From LMDS01 sp043778145 (GTDB lineage Bacteria; Pseudomonadota; Gammaproteobacteria; Burkholderiales; Burkholderiaceae_C), in the NCBI GenBank assembly GCA_043778145.1, contig JAYWGR010000001.1, positions 62,001 through 126,000 of the forward strand: a stretch of 64,000 bases of DNA, given 5' to 3'. Each line of letters starts with the position of its first letter. Position 1 is the first letter of the stretch. Positions 17,959-27,195 of this stretch are shown here, piece by piece. A program made the position numbers and the translations under genes. The notes beneath the pieces were generated by a model, which was not told the DNA's origin, ran no database searches, and saw only the letters and a program-made list of their open reading frames with translations.

Positions 17959-18909
17959 TCACTGCTCTAGGAAACGCTGCGCGTCCAATGCAGCCATGCA
18001 CCCAGTGCCCGCGCTCGTGATTGCCTGGCGGTAGATGTGGTCCTGCACGTCGCCTGCTGCGAAGACGCCTGGCATGCTGGTCATCGTCGCTAGTCCGCCA
18101 AGGCCGCTGCGCGTGATGATGTAGCCGTCCTTCATCTCCAGTTGGCGTTTGAAGATGTCGGTGTTGGGTTGATGGCCGATCGCAATGAAGCATCCGGTGA
18201 GCTTGAGCTCTGATGTCTCGCTGCTTTGGGTGCTCTTCAGGCGAACGCCGGTGACGCCTGAGGCATCGCCCAGCACCTCGTCAAGCGTGGTCCACAAATG
18301 CAGTTCCATCTTGCCGGCCGACACCTTCTCGTGCAGCTTGTCGATCAGGATGGCCTCAGCGCGGAATTTGTCGCGCCGGTGAATCAAGTGCACCTTGGAT
18401 GCGATGTTCGAGAGGTACAGCGCCTCTTCGACCGCTGTGTTTCCGCCGCCAACCACGCAAACTTCTTGGCCACGGTAGAAGAAGCCGTCGCAGGTGGCGC
18501 AACCACTCACGCCGCGCCCCATGAAGGCCTCCTCGGACGGCAAGCCGAGGTATTTGGCGGACGCGCCGGTCGCAATGATCAGCGCGTTGCAGGTGTAGGT
18601 GCCGGAATCGCCCCGCAGCGTGAACGGCCGCTTCGCGAGATCGACTTCGTTGATGTGATCGAACACGATGTCAGTGTTGAAACGCTCCGCGTGCTTCTGA
18701 AAGCGCTGCATGAGGTCCGGGCCCATCACGCCGTCGACATCGGCGGGCCAATTGTCGACGTCTGTGGTCGTCATCAACTGACCTCCTTGGGCGATACCGG
18801 TGATGAGCATTGGCTTCAAGTTGGCGCGCGCCGCATAGATCGCGGCGGTGTAGCCGGCAGGGCCGGAGCCCAGGATCAAAACTTCCGAGTGTCGTGTTGT
18901 GCTGCTCAT
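17959..18909 (-). CDS. trxB: thioredoxin-disulfide reductase
   Basis: FAD enzyme that uses NADPH to reduce thioredoxin. The 316 residues carry the FAD fingerprint LILGSGPAGYTAAIYAARA, the redox-active CATC at residues 137-140 (GCATCDGFF), an NADPH motif VCVVGGGNTAVEEALYL and the C-terminal GVFAAGDV. The start at ATG 18909 gives the standard N-terminus. It is divergent from the Crp/Fnr gene across 216 bp, an arrangement that may allow shared control. Confidence 0.97.
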   Translation of the reverse strand: MSSTTRHSEVLILGSGPAGYTAAIYAARANLKPMLITGIAQGGQLMTTTDVDNWPADVDGVMGPDLMQRFQKHAERFNTDIVFDHINEVDLAKRPFTLRGDSGTYTCNALIIATGASAKYLGLPSEEAFMGRGVSGCATCDGFFYRGQEVCVVGGGNTAVEEALYLSNIASKVHLIHRRDKFRAEAILIDKLHEKVSAGKMELHLWTTLDEVLGDASGVTGVRLKSTQSSETSELKLTGCFIAIGHQPNTDIFKRQLEMKDGYIITRSGLGGLATMTSMPGVFAAGDVQDHIYRQAITSAGTGCMAALDAQRFLEQ

Positions 18910-19125
18910 GAAAAAGGTATCCAAAGAAACAATTGCTTGGCTTCGCACAGGCATCAATCCGTGGGCGATCTGATTTACAGAGTGTGACATGAGGCTCAAT
19001 TCCGCTCATGTTTCGCCACTTGATGACGACAATAGAGGGGATCTAGAAACGTGACGAATGTCCTTCCCAGCCGCGAGGCAACCGCGGCGATTGGTCCATA
19101 GCGAAATCCAAAAAAGGCGACTCCC

Positions 19126-19791
19126 ATGGCGATGATTTCCAACCTCGACTTGATCCGGCGCGTGCCGCTTTTCTCGCTGCTGACGACCGACCAAGCCCAA
19201 GGCATCGCAGACAGCGTGGTCAAACGGCGCTTTCGCCGCGGCGAGATCGTCGTCGAGCACAACAAGAAGTCGAATGCTCTTTTCATTCTGCTGACAGGTC
19301 GTGCCCGTGTGCTCAGTGCCGACGCGCGTGGCCGCGAGGTGATCCTTGCGGTTCTGCAGCCGGGCGACTATGTCGGCGAGATGAGCCTGATCGACAACGA
19401 GCCGCATTCGGCAACTGTTCGCGCGGAGGTGCAGACCGACATGTTGATTCTCGGCCGAGCCGAGTTCGCACGCTGCCTTCCTGAAAATTCGAGCCTCTCG
19501 TACGCGATCATGCGCGGCTTGGTCTACCGCCTGCGCAGCGCCGATCGGCAGATTGAATCCCTGGCGTTGCTCGACGTGTACGGCCGGGTTGCGCGAGCAT
19601 TGCTCGACATGTCGGAGATGGAAGGTGTGCTGAAAGTGATCCGCAACAAAGTCTCGCGGCAAGACCTGGCCAAGGTTGTCGGTGCGTCACGCGAGATGGT
19701 CAGCCGGGTGATGAAGGACCTCGAGGAGCGCGGCATGGTTGAGACGCGCGAGAACGGCTCCGTCGTCATCAAAGAGCAACTGACCGCTTGA
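19126..19791 (+). CDS. Crp/Fnr-family transcriptional regulator
   Basis: A 221-residue regulator: an N-terminal cyclic-nucleotide-binding-type beta barrel (about residues 10-125, with LQPGDYVGEMSLIDNEPHSATVRA) and a C-terminal winged helix. The recognition helix region is SRQDLAKVVGASREMVSRVMKDLEERG. No cysteine cluster for an Fnr iron-sulfur centre is present. The loop PHSATVRA resembles the phosphate-binding cassette of cAMP-binding members, so nucleotide binding is plausible. Lies between divergent trxB and ftsK, 43 bp before ftsK. Confidence 0.9.
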   Translation: MAMISNLDLIRRVPLFSLLTTDQAQGIADSVVKRRFRRGEIVVEHNKKSNALFILLTGRARVLSADARGREVILAVLQPGDYVGEMSLIDNEPHSATVRAEVQTDMLILGRAEFARCLPENSSLSYAIMRGLVYRLRSADRQIESLALLDVYGRVARALLDMSEMEGVLKVIRNKVSRQDLAKVVGASREMVSRVMKDLEERGMVETRENGSVVIKEQLTA

Positions 19792-19834
19792 CGCGGGCGG
19801 GTCCGGCGATTGCCGGATCGTCCACAATTCGCGG

Positions 19835-22216
19835 ATGACATTTCCGCTCGGTTCCTTGCGCGCCGATGGCGCCGCGCCACAAGCCGCCGGGCACGCCGGC
19901 ACCTACACCCGCGAGACCTCTTCTGTCTCCTCGCGAAGCCAAGTGCGCGAAACCGCGCCGGCCGTATGGCGAAGTCAGCTGAACTTGTTCGTTGGCGGCC
20001 TCGTTTGGCTGCTGGCGCTGATTGCGCTCGCTTCGCACAACGCGGGCGACTCTGCATTTTCGACCTCGGGCAGTGGCGGGCCCACGCTCAACAAGGCCGG
20101 CGTGCTGGGTGCGTGGTTCTCCGACTTCGCCTTCTTTGCAGTGGGTTATTCCGCCTGGTGGGCAATGCTCATCAGCGCTCGCGAGTGGCTCGGGCAACTC
20201 GCCCGCTTGCTGCGGGCAGGTGAGGCAGCCGGCGCCGACAGAGCGCGCCGCGTGCGTTTCTGGATCGGGCTGGCCATGCTAATGACGGCCAGCGCCGCAC
20301 TCGAATGGACGCGGCTTTACCAATGGGAGACGCACGTTGCCGGCGGTCATGCGGGAGGCGTGCTTGGCTTCATGGTGGGCAGCCAGAGCCAAGACCTGCT
20401 CGGGTTTGCCGGCTCGGGCGTGCTTTGGATCGCCGCACTCGTCGCTGGCTCGTCGCTTGCGCTGCGTTTCTCGTGGTTGCATGTGGCCGAGGCCATTGGC
20501 GCACGAATTGACGCCTTGCGCGAGCGCCGAGTCGAGCGCTTCGAGCGAGCCGAAGATTTGCGTGTGGGCGAGCAGGCGCTTCGCGAGCGCGAGCTGGTCG
20601 TGGAGGTCGAGCATCAGTTGCACGAAGAGCACCTGCCGATCGTCATCGAAACGCCGCTGGTCGAGGTGCCAAAGAGCACGCGCGTGTCGAAAGAGCGCCA
20701 GAAGCCGCTGTTCACTGAACTCGTCGACACCAAACTTCCGCAAGTCGACCTGCTGGACGCTGCGCCGCCCCGCACCGAGAGCGTTGCCGCCGAGACGCTC
20801 GAGATGACCTCGCGGATGATTGAGAAGAAGCTGAAGGACTTCGGCGTCGAAGTGCGCGTGGTGGCGGCCTCGCCTGGGCCGGTGATCACGCGCTATGAAA
20901 TCGAGCCGGCGACCGGTGTCAAAGGTTCGCAAGTGCTCAATTTGTCGAAGGACTTGGCGCGGTCCCTCAGTCTGGTCAGCATTCGAGTCGTCGAAACCAT
21001 CCCCGGCAAGACGACGATGGCACTCGAATTGCCAAACGCCAAACGCCAAACGATCCGTCTCTCAGAGATCCTCGGCTCGCAGGTCTATGCCGATGCCGCC
21101 TCTCAGCTGACGATGGGTTTGGGCAAGGACATCGTCGGCAATCCGATCGTCGCCGACCTCGGCAAGATGCCCCATTGCTTGGTCGCGGGCACAACCGGCG
21201 CGGGCAAGTCGGTCGGCATCAACGCGATGATCTTGAGCTTGCTCTACAAGGCCGAGGCGCGCGATGTGCGCATGATCTTGATCGATCCGAAGATGCTCGA
21301 GATGAGTGTCTATGAAGGCATTCCGCATCTGCTCTGCCCCGTCGTGACCGACATGAAGCAAGCCGCCAATGCGTTGAACTGGGGTGTTGCCGAAATGGAG
21401 CGCCGCTACAAGCTGATGAGCAAGTTGGGGGTGCGCAATCTCGCTGGCTACAACAAGAAGATCGACGAGGCCAAAGCGCTCGGCGAGCTACTTCCAAACC
21501 CGTTCAGCTTGACGCCCGACCAACCCGAGCCGCTTGACCGCCTGCCGTTCGTGGTGATCGTGATCGACGAGCTGGCCGACCTGATGATGGTCGTCGGTAA
21601 GAAGATAGAAGAGCTGATCGCGCGGCTTGCACAGAAGGCGCGCGCCTCCGGAATTCATTTGATCTTGGCGACGCAGCGGCCAAGCGTCGATGTGATCACC
21701 GGCCTGATCAAGGCCAACATTCCCACGCGGCTTTCGTTTCAGGTGAGCAGCAAGATCGATTCGCGCACGATCCTCGACCAAATGGGCGCAGAAGCCTTGC
21801 TCGGCATGGGCGACATGCTCTACATGCCTTCGGGTACGGGGCTGCCGATCCGCGTGCACGGCGCCTTCGTCAGCGATGACGAGGTTCACCGCGTCGTCAG
21901 CTACTTGAAAAGCCAAGGCGAGCCCAACTACATCGAAGGCATCTTGGAAGGCGGCACGCTCGACGGTGATGCTGGCGATGTCCTGACCGGCGAAGGAGGC
22001 GTGATGGGCGGCGGCGAAAGCGACGCCATGTACGACCAGGCAGTTGCCATCGTGTTGCAGCACAAGCGCGCATCGATCTCACTGGTGCAGCGCCATTTGC
22101 GCATCGGCTACAACCGTGCCGCGCGGTTGCTGGAACAAATGGAGAAATCCGGTCTCGTATCGAGCATGTCCACCAACGGCAACCGCGACATCATCGTCCC
22201 GGCCCGCGCCGAATGA
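19835..22216 (+). CDS. ftsK: DNA translocase FtsK
   Basis: Septal DNA pump that clears and aligns chromosome termini for XerCD. The 793 residues start with about four membrane helices (roughly residues 55-225) and a charged linker. The motor follows with Walker A GTTGAGKSVGIN, Walker B FVVIVIDELADLMM and LILATQRPSVDVITG. The C-terminal gamma winged-helix (AVAIVLQHKRASISLVQRHL) reads KOPS sites. The linker is short, as in Burkholderiales-type FtsK. The stop overlaps lolA by 4 bp. Confidence 0.96.
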   Translation: MTFPLGSLRADGAAPQAAGHAGTYTRETSSVSSRSQVRETAPAVWRSQLNLFVGGLVWLLALIALASHNAGDSAFSTSGSGGPTLNKAGVLGAWFSDFAFFAVGYSAWWAMLISAREWLGQLARLLRAGEAAGADRARRVRFWIGLAMLMTASAALEWTRLYQWETHVAGGHAGGVLGFMVGSQSQDLLGFAGSGVLWIAALVAGSSLALRFSWLHVAEAIGARIDALRERRVERFERAEDLRVGEQALRERELVVEVEHQLHEEHLPIVIETPLVEVPKSTRVSKERQKPLFTELVDTKLPQVDLLDAAPPRTESVAAETLEMTSRMIEKKLKDFGVEVRVVAASPGPVITRYEIEPATGVKGSQVLNLSKDLARSLSLVSIRVVETIPGKTTMALELPNAKRQTIRLSEILGSQVYADAASQLTMGLGKDIVGNPIVADLGKMPHCLVAGTTGAGKSVGINAMILSLLYKAEARDVRMILIDPKMLEMSVYEGIPHLLCPVVTDMKQAANALNWGVAEMERRYKLMSKLGVRNLAGYNKKIDEAKALGELLPNPFSLTPDQPEPLDRLPFVVIVIDELADLMMVVGKKIEELIARLAQKARASGIHLILATQRPSVDVITGLIKANIPTRLSFQVSSKIDSRTILDQMGAEALLGMGDMLYMPSGTGLPIRVHGAFVSDDEVHRVVSYLKSQGEPNYIEGILEGGTLDGDAGDVLTGEGGVMGGGESDAMYDQAVAIVLQHKRASISLVQRHLRIGYNRAARLLEQMEKSGLVSSMSTNGNRDIIVPARAE

Positions 22217-22824
22217 AGCAAAAGCTGTTTGTTGCCTTGAGCTTGACGCTGCTCGCGTCAATCGCCCGTGCCGATGCCGTCGACACCTTGCGTGACTTCA
22301 TCCGTGAGGTGAAGACCGGCCGCGCCGCGTTCACGCAAACCGTGACCTCGCCCGATGGCGCAAAGCAGAAGAAGTCTTCCGGCAGCTTTGAGTTCTCGCG
22401 GCCCAATCGCTTTCGATTCGCGTACGGCAAGCCGTTTGAGCAATTGATCGTCGCCGATGGTCAAAAAGTTTGGATCTACGACGCCGATCTCAACCAGGCC
22501 AGTTCACGGCCGTTTTCTTCAGCGCTTGGCGCAACCCCTGCCGCCTTGCTGGCCGGTGGATCGCTCGACAAAGACTTCGACCTCGCTGTGCTGCCCGCAA
22601 AGGACGGCATGGAGTGGGTGCAGGCGACACCGAAAACCAAAGAAGGCGCGTTCAAGTCGGTCCACATCGGCTTCAAGGGCAAGGTCCTTGGCGCGGTCGA
22701 GATTGTCGATGCCTTCGATCAGCGCTCACTGCTGCTGTTCAGCCAGTTCGCCGCAGGTGTGAGCTTGCCCGCGGACAGCTTCAGGTTCACGGCGCCGCCC
22801 GGTGCCGACGTGATCGAGCAGTGA
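22213..22824 (+). CDS. lolA: outer membrane lipoprotein carrier LolA
   Basis: Periplasmic chaperone that carries lipoproteins from LolCDE to LolB. The 203-residue precursor has a signal peptide ending near ASIARADA. The mature half-barrel has the features RAAFTQTV, GSFEFSRPNRFRFAY and KVWIYDADLNQAS. The order ftsK-lolA-rarA with 4-bp overlaps on both sides is the widely conserved arrangement. A second LolA-like protein occurs in the polyketide cluster. Confidence 0.96.
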   Translation: MKQKLFVALSLTLLASIARADAVDTLRDFIREVKTGRAAFTQTVTSPDGAKQKKSSGSFEFSRPNRFRFAYGKPFEQLIVADGQKVWIYDADLNQASSRPFSSALGATPAALLAGGSLDKDFDLAVLPAKDGMEWVQATPKTKEGAFKSVHIGFKGKVLGAVEIVDAFDQRSLLLFSQFAAGVSLPADSFRFTAPPGADVIEQ

Positions 22825-24137
22825 GCGACTTGCTCGGCAGCGAGCCCGCCGCCTTGCCTGGCGCAGACGCGCCGCTGGCTGAGCGGTTGCGGCCGCAAAC
22901 GCTGGATGACGTCATCGGCCAGCAGCAAGTGCTCGGCCCCGGCAAGCCGCTGCGAGTGGCGTTCGAATCCAGGCGGCTTCACTCGATGATTCTTTGGGGG
23001 CCGCCCGGCGTAGGGAAGACGACACTGGCGAGGCTTGTCGCGGACGGATTCGATGCCCAATTCATTGCGATGTCGGCCGTGCTCGGCGGCGTCAAGGACA
23101 TTCGCGAGGCGGTCGAACGCGCACAGGCTTTGCGCCCGAGCGGCCGCCGCACCATCGTCTTCGTCGACGAAGTCCATCGCTTCAACAAGTCGCAGCAGGA
23201 TGCGTTCTTGCCGCACGTCGAATCGGGCCTGTTCACCTTCATCGGGGCGACCACCGAGAACCCCTCATTCGAGGTCAACTCGGCATTGCTGTCGCGCGCC
23301 ACTGTGCATGTGCTCAAGCCGCTCAATGCAGACGAGTTGGCAGTGTTGCTCAGCCGCGCGCAGGCTTTGTTGAACGCCCCCGATCTGGCCGACGCTGCCA
23401 CCAAGCGCTTGATCGCCTATGCCGATGGCGATGCACGCCGGCTGCTCAATGCCTACGAAAACCTCGTCGTCGTTGCGGGGCCGATTGCGTTGATTGACGA
23501 AGCGCTGCTCGAACAATCTCTCGGCGAGCAACTGCGCCGCTACGACAACGGCGGCGACCAGTTCTACGACACGATCTCTGCGCTGCACAAGTCGGTGAGA
23601 GGCAGCGACCCTGATGCAGCGCTCTACTGGTTCATGCGCATGCTCGACGGCGGGGTGGACCCGCGCTACGCGGCGCGCAGATTGATCCGCATGGCGAGCG
23701 AAGACATCGGCCTGGCCGACCCGCGCGCGCTGCGCATGGCGCTCGATGCCGCCGAAACCTACGAGCGCCTTGGCTCGCCAGAAGGCGAGCTGACACTGGC
23801 TCAGGCGGTGATCTACCTTGCTGTGGCACCGAAGAGTAACGCGGTCTACGCCGCCTACAATGCTGCCCGCTCCTTCATCAAACAAGACGGCACGCGGCAG
23901 GTGCCACTGCACTTGCGAAACGCGCCGACCAAGTTGATGAAGAGCCTCGACCACGGCAAGGGCTATCGCTATGCCCACGACGAGGTTGGCGGTTTCGCGG
24001 CAGGCGAGTCATACGGCCCAGACGGTACGCCCTTGCCGGCGTTCTACGAGCCGGTGGAGCGCGGGCTGGAGATCCGCATCGCCGAAAAAATGGCGGAACT
24101 GAGAAGGCTAAACGCCGCTGCAAAGTCGCCTCGCTGA
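22821..24137 (+). CDS. rarA: replication-associated recombination protein RarA (MgsA) AAA+ ATPase
   Basis: Replication-fork maintenance ATPase of 438 residues. The N-terminus reads PLAERLRPQTLDDVIGQQ, Walker A is WGPPGVGKTTLARL and the Walker B region IVFVDEVHRFNKSQQD. FIGATTENPSFEVN is the family sensor signature, and the C-terminal tetramerisation domain includes GSDPDAALYWFMRML. The start is the GTG at 22821, overlapping the lolA TGA (GTGA), which restores the conserved N-terminus. Confidence 0.96.
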   Translation: MSDLLGSEPAALPGADAPLAERLRPQTLDDVIGQQQVLGPGKPLRVAFESRRLHSMILWGPPGVGKTTLARLVADGFDAQFIAMSAVLGGVKDIREAVERAQALRPSGRRTIVFVDEVHRFNKSQQDAFLPHVESGLFTFIGATTENPSFEVNSALLSRATVHVLKPLNADELAVLLSRAQALLNAPDLADAATKRLIAYADGDARRLLNAYENLVVVAGPIALIDEALLEQSLGEQLRRYDNGGDQFYDTISALHKSVRGSDPDAALYWFMRMLDGGVDPRYAARRLIRMASEDIGLADPRALRMALDAAETYERLGSPEGELTLAQAVIYLAVAPKSNAVYAAYNAARSFIKQDGTRQVPLHLRNAPTKLMKSLDHGKGYRYAHDEVGGFAAGESYGPDGTPLPAFYEPVERGLEIRIAEKMAELRRLNAAAKSPR

Positions 24138-24227
24138 CACCAAGATGCGTGCCCGTCAAACCGGGTTCGCGCCGCATGTCCGTGAGATGATGGCGGGCTT
24201 TTTGCTAAGTGATTCCGAGAACAAGTC

Positions 24228-24255
24228 GCGACCTTCACGCGACATTCAACGCGAC
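24228..24255 (+). repeat. three GCGAC direct repeats upstream of livH
   Basis: GCGAC occurs at 24228, 24239 and 24251, about one helical turn apart, with ACGCGAC shared by the last two. They end 20 bp before livH, close to its ribosome binding site. They could be regulator contacts, but the short core in GC-rich DNA makes chance possible. Confidence 0.3.
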
Positions 24256-24275
24256 CCCGCAGGAGAACAACAGAA

Positions 24276-25199
24276 ATGGATACCTTCATCCAGCAGATCA
24301 TCAACGGCTTGGTGCTGGGCAGCGTTTATGCGCTCGTGGCACTCGGCTACACGATGGTCTACGGCATCATTAACCTGATCAATTTCGCCCACGGCGAGGT
24401 GCTGATGGTCGGTGCCTTGACGAGCTGGACCGTCGTCAGTGCGCTCGCCGGCTCCGGCCTTCCGGGTTGGCTGATGCTGCTGATCTCGTTGATCTGCGCC
24501 ATCGTCGTTTGCGCCGCGTTGAACTTCACAATCGAGAAGATCGCCTACAGGCCGCTGCGCACAGCGCCGCGCCTTGCACCGTTGATCACGGCGATGGGCA
24601 TGAGCTTGTTGCTTCAAACGCTGGCAATGATCATCTGGAAGCCGAACCCCAAGCCCTTCCCAATCTTGTTGCCGAGTGAGCCGTTCAACATCGGCGGTGC
24701 GGTCATCAACGTCACGCAGATCTTGATCCTCGTCATCACCGCCATCACGCTCGCGGGCCTGATGTACCTCGTCAACATGACCAAGCTCGGCCGCGCGATG
24801 CGCGCCACAGCCGAGAACCCGCGTGTCGCCGGGTTGATGGGCGTTCGGCCTGACACGGTCATCTCCGCCACCTTCATCATTGGTGCTGGCCTGGCCGCTC
24901 TGGCGGGTGTGATGTACGCCGCCAACTACGGTTCGGTGCAGCACAGCATGGGTTTCCTGCCTGGCCTGAAGGCATTCACCGCGGCGGTTTTTGGTGGCAT
25001 CGGCAACCTCGCCGGCGCGATGGTCGGCGGCGTGTTGCTGGGTCTGATCGAGGCATTTGGTGCGGGATACATTGGTGCGCTGACCGGCGGGGTACTCGGC
25101 AGTAACTACCAAGACATCTTCGCGTTCATCGTGCTGATTCTGGTGTTGACCTTGCGGCCTCAGGGGCTGCTGGGCGAACGTGTCGCAGACCGCGCTTGA
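24276..25199 (+). CDS. livH: branched-chain amino acid ABC transporter permease LivH
   Basis: Inner-membrane permease of 307 residues and about eight helices, with the family pattern INGLVLGSVYALVALGYTMV at the N-terminus and the EAA-like region ATAENPRVAGLMGV. Pairs with LivM and the LivG/LivF ATPases. First gene of a four-gene operon with a GGAG ribosome binding site 14 bp upstream. No periplasmic binding protein gene lies in or beside the operon, so that component must be encoded elsewhere. Confidence 0.95.
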   Translation: MDTFIQQIINGLVLGSVYALVALGYTMVYGIINLINFAHGEVLMVGALTSWTVVSALAGSGLPGWLMLLISLICAIVVCAALNFTIEKIAYRPLRTAPRLAPLITAMGMSLLLQTLAMIIWKPNPKPFPILLPSEPFNIGGAVINVTQILILVITAITLAGLMYLVNMTKLGRAMRATAENPRVAGLMGVRPDTVISATFIIGAGLAALAGVMYAANYGSVQHSMGFLPGLKAFTAAVFGGIGNLAGAMVGGVLLGLIEAFGAGYIGALTGGVLGSNYQDIFAFIVLILVLTLRPQGLLGERVADRA

Positions 25200-25216
25200 A
25201 GAAGGAATCCATCCCA

Positions 25217-26377
25217 ATGAGTGCCACCAAAAACAAGCTACCGGTCTTCCTGGCCGCTGCAGTCGCGCTGTTCATCTTGCCCTTTTTTGCGCAGTACTTC
25301 GGCAACGCCTGGGTCCGCATTATTGATATCGCGCTGCTGTATGTCTTGCTCGCGCTGGGTTTGAACATCGTCGTCGGCTATGCCGGCTTGCTCGATCTCG
25401 GCTACGTCGCGTTCTATGCGGTCGGCGCCTACATGTTCGCGCTGCTCGCCAGCCCACATCTGACCGATTCTTTCCCGGTCATCGCCGCCATGTTCCCGAA
25501 TGGCTTGCACATGCCCTGGTGGGTGGTGCTGCCCATAGGGGCTCTGCTTGCCGGCACCTTTGGTGTGTTGCTCGGTGCGCCAACGCTCAAGCTGCGCGGC
25601 GACTACCTTGCCATCGTGACGCTCGGGTTCGGCGAAATCATCCGCGTGTTTCTTGCCAATCTCGACGCGCCGGTCAACATCACCAACGGCCCGAAAGGCC
25701 TGGGGCAGATCGATTCCATCAACCTGTTCGGCTATGACCTTGCCAAGAAGACCGAGTGGTTCGGCTTTGAAGTTGCCCCAGTGACGAACTACTATTTCCT
25801 GTTCCTCGTGATGGTGATGATCGGCATCCTGATCTGCTATCGCCTTGAGCGCAGCCGCATCGGCCGCGCATGGATGGCGATCCGGGAAGACGAGATCGCT
25901 GCCAAGGCGATGGGCATCAACACTCGAAACTTGAAGCTGCTGGCGTTCGGCATGGGCGCTACGTTTGGCGGCGTCTCTGGCGTGCTGTTTGCGACCTTCC
26001 AGGGTTTCGTGTCGCCAGAGTCGTTCTCGCTGCAGGAGTCGGTGATGATCGTCGCGATGGTCGTGCTTGGAGGGCTCGGCCACATTCCTGGCGTGATCGT
26101 TGGTGCGCTGATGCTCGCAGCGCTGCCAGAGGTTTTGCGCTACGTGGCGGGGCCTTTGCAATCCATGACCGATGGCCGGCTCGATGCTTCGATCTTGCGC
26201 CAGTTGCTGATTGCGCTGGCGATGATTGGCATCATGTTGTCGCGCCCACGCGGGCTCTGGCCGTCGCCGGAGCATGGCAAGGCAGTCCAGGTGCCGGCAG
26301 AGCGGGCCCATGGCCACTTGACACCGGCCGAACAGATTCCGCCGGCCACAGGCCACATCGTCCCGACCGCGGATTGA
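25217..26377 (+). CDS. livM: branched-chain amino acid ABC transporter permease LivM
   Basis: Second permease subunit, 386 residues, with about ten helices, the LGLNIVVGYAGLLDLGYVAF signature and REDEIAAKAMGINTRNLKL for coupling to the ATPases. The start is the ATG at 25217 after GAAGGAA, 18 bp after livH. A TTG 7 codons earlier is in frame but lacks support. The C-terminal 40 residues past LSRPRGLWPS are a polar, Pro/Ala/His-rich extension. Confidence 0.94.
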   Translation: MSATKNKLPVFLAAAVALFILPFFAQYFGNAWVRIIDIALLYVLLALGLNIVVGYAGLLDLGYVAFYAVGAYMFALLASPHLTDSFPVIAAMFPNGLHMPWWVVLPIGALLAGTFGVLLGAPTLKLRGDYLAIVTLGFGEIIRVFLANLDAPVNITNGPKGLGQIDSINLFGYDLAKKTEWFGFEVAPVTNYYFLFLVMVMIGILICYRLERSRIGRAWMAIREDEIAAKAMGINTRNLKLLAFGMGATFGGVSGVLFATFQGFVSPESFSLQESVMIVAMVVLGGLGHIPGVIVGALMLAALPEVLRYVAGPLQSMTDGRLDASILRQLLIALAMIGIMLSRPRGLWPSPEHGKAVQVPAERAHGHLTPAEQIPPATGHIVPTAD

Positions 26378-26390
26378 AGGCATTACTACC

Positions 26391-27167
26391 ATGAGTGAAA
26401 TCGTTCTCCAAGTCAGTGGCGTTTCCAAGCGCTTCGGTGGTTTGCAAGCGTTGTCGGATGTTGGCATCACCATCCTCAAAGGCCAGGTTTACGGTCTGAT
26501 CGGCCCCAATGGGGCTGGCAAGACCACCTTTTTCAACGTGCTCACTGGTCTCTACACGCCTGATTCCGGCAGCTTCGAGTTGGGCGGCAAACCCTACAAA
26601 CCCACTGCAGTCCACGAAGTGGCCAAAGCCGGGATTGCGCGCACTTTCCAAAACATCCGTCTCTTCGCCGACATGACCGCACTCGAGAACGTGATGGTCG
26701 GTCGGCATGTGCGAACAGGTTCGGGGCTGTTCGGCGCGGTGTTTCGCACTGGCGGATTCAAAGCCGAAGAGGCCGCAATCGCGAAGCGCGCGCAGGAGCT
26801 GCTCGACTACGTTGGCATTGGCAAGTTCAGTGAGTACAAGGCGCGCACCTTGAGCTACGGCGATCAACGCCGGCTCGAAATCGCCCGCGCACTCGCCACG
26901 GACCCGAAGTTGATTGCACTCGACGAGCCCGCCGCGGGCATGAACGCGACCGAGAAGGTTGTGCTGCGTGAACTCATCGATCGCATTCGCAACGACGGCC
27001 GAACCATTCTCTTGATCGAACACGACGTCAAGCTGGTCATGGGCCTCTGCGACCGCCTCACCGTGCTTGATTACGGCAAGCAAATTGCCGAGGGCACGGC
27101 AGCAGAGGTGCAGAAGAACGAGAAGGTCGTCGAGGCTTATCTCGGCGCGGGCCACAAGACGCATTGA
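26391..27167 (+). CDS. livG: branched-chain amino acid ABC transporter ATP-binding protein LivG
   Basis: ATPase subunit of 258 residues with Walker A GPNGAGKTTFFNVLTG, the LivG-type signature ARTFQNIRLFADMTALENVMVG, ABC signature LSYGDQRRLEIARAL and Walker B LIALDEPAAGMN. The C-terminal LDYGKQIAEGTAAEV is typical of LivG. It is 13 bp after livM. Confidence 0.96.
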   Translation: MSEIVLQVSGVSKRFGGLQALSDVGITILKGQVYGLIGPNGAGKTTFFNVLTGLYTPDSGSFELGGKPYKPTAVHEVAKAGIARTFQNIRLFADMTALENVMVGRHVRTGSGLFGAVFRTGGFKAEEAAIAKRAQELLDYVGIGKFSEYKARTLSYGDQRRLEIARALATDPKLIALDEPAAGMNATEKVVLRELIDRIRNDGRTILLIEHDVKLVMGLCDRLTVLDYGKQIAEGTAAEVQKNEKVVEAYLGAGHKTH

Positions 27168-27195
27168 CGGCAAGCTTCCACAGGACAACAAGCAC

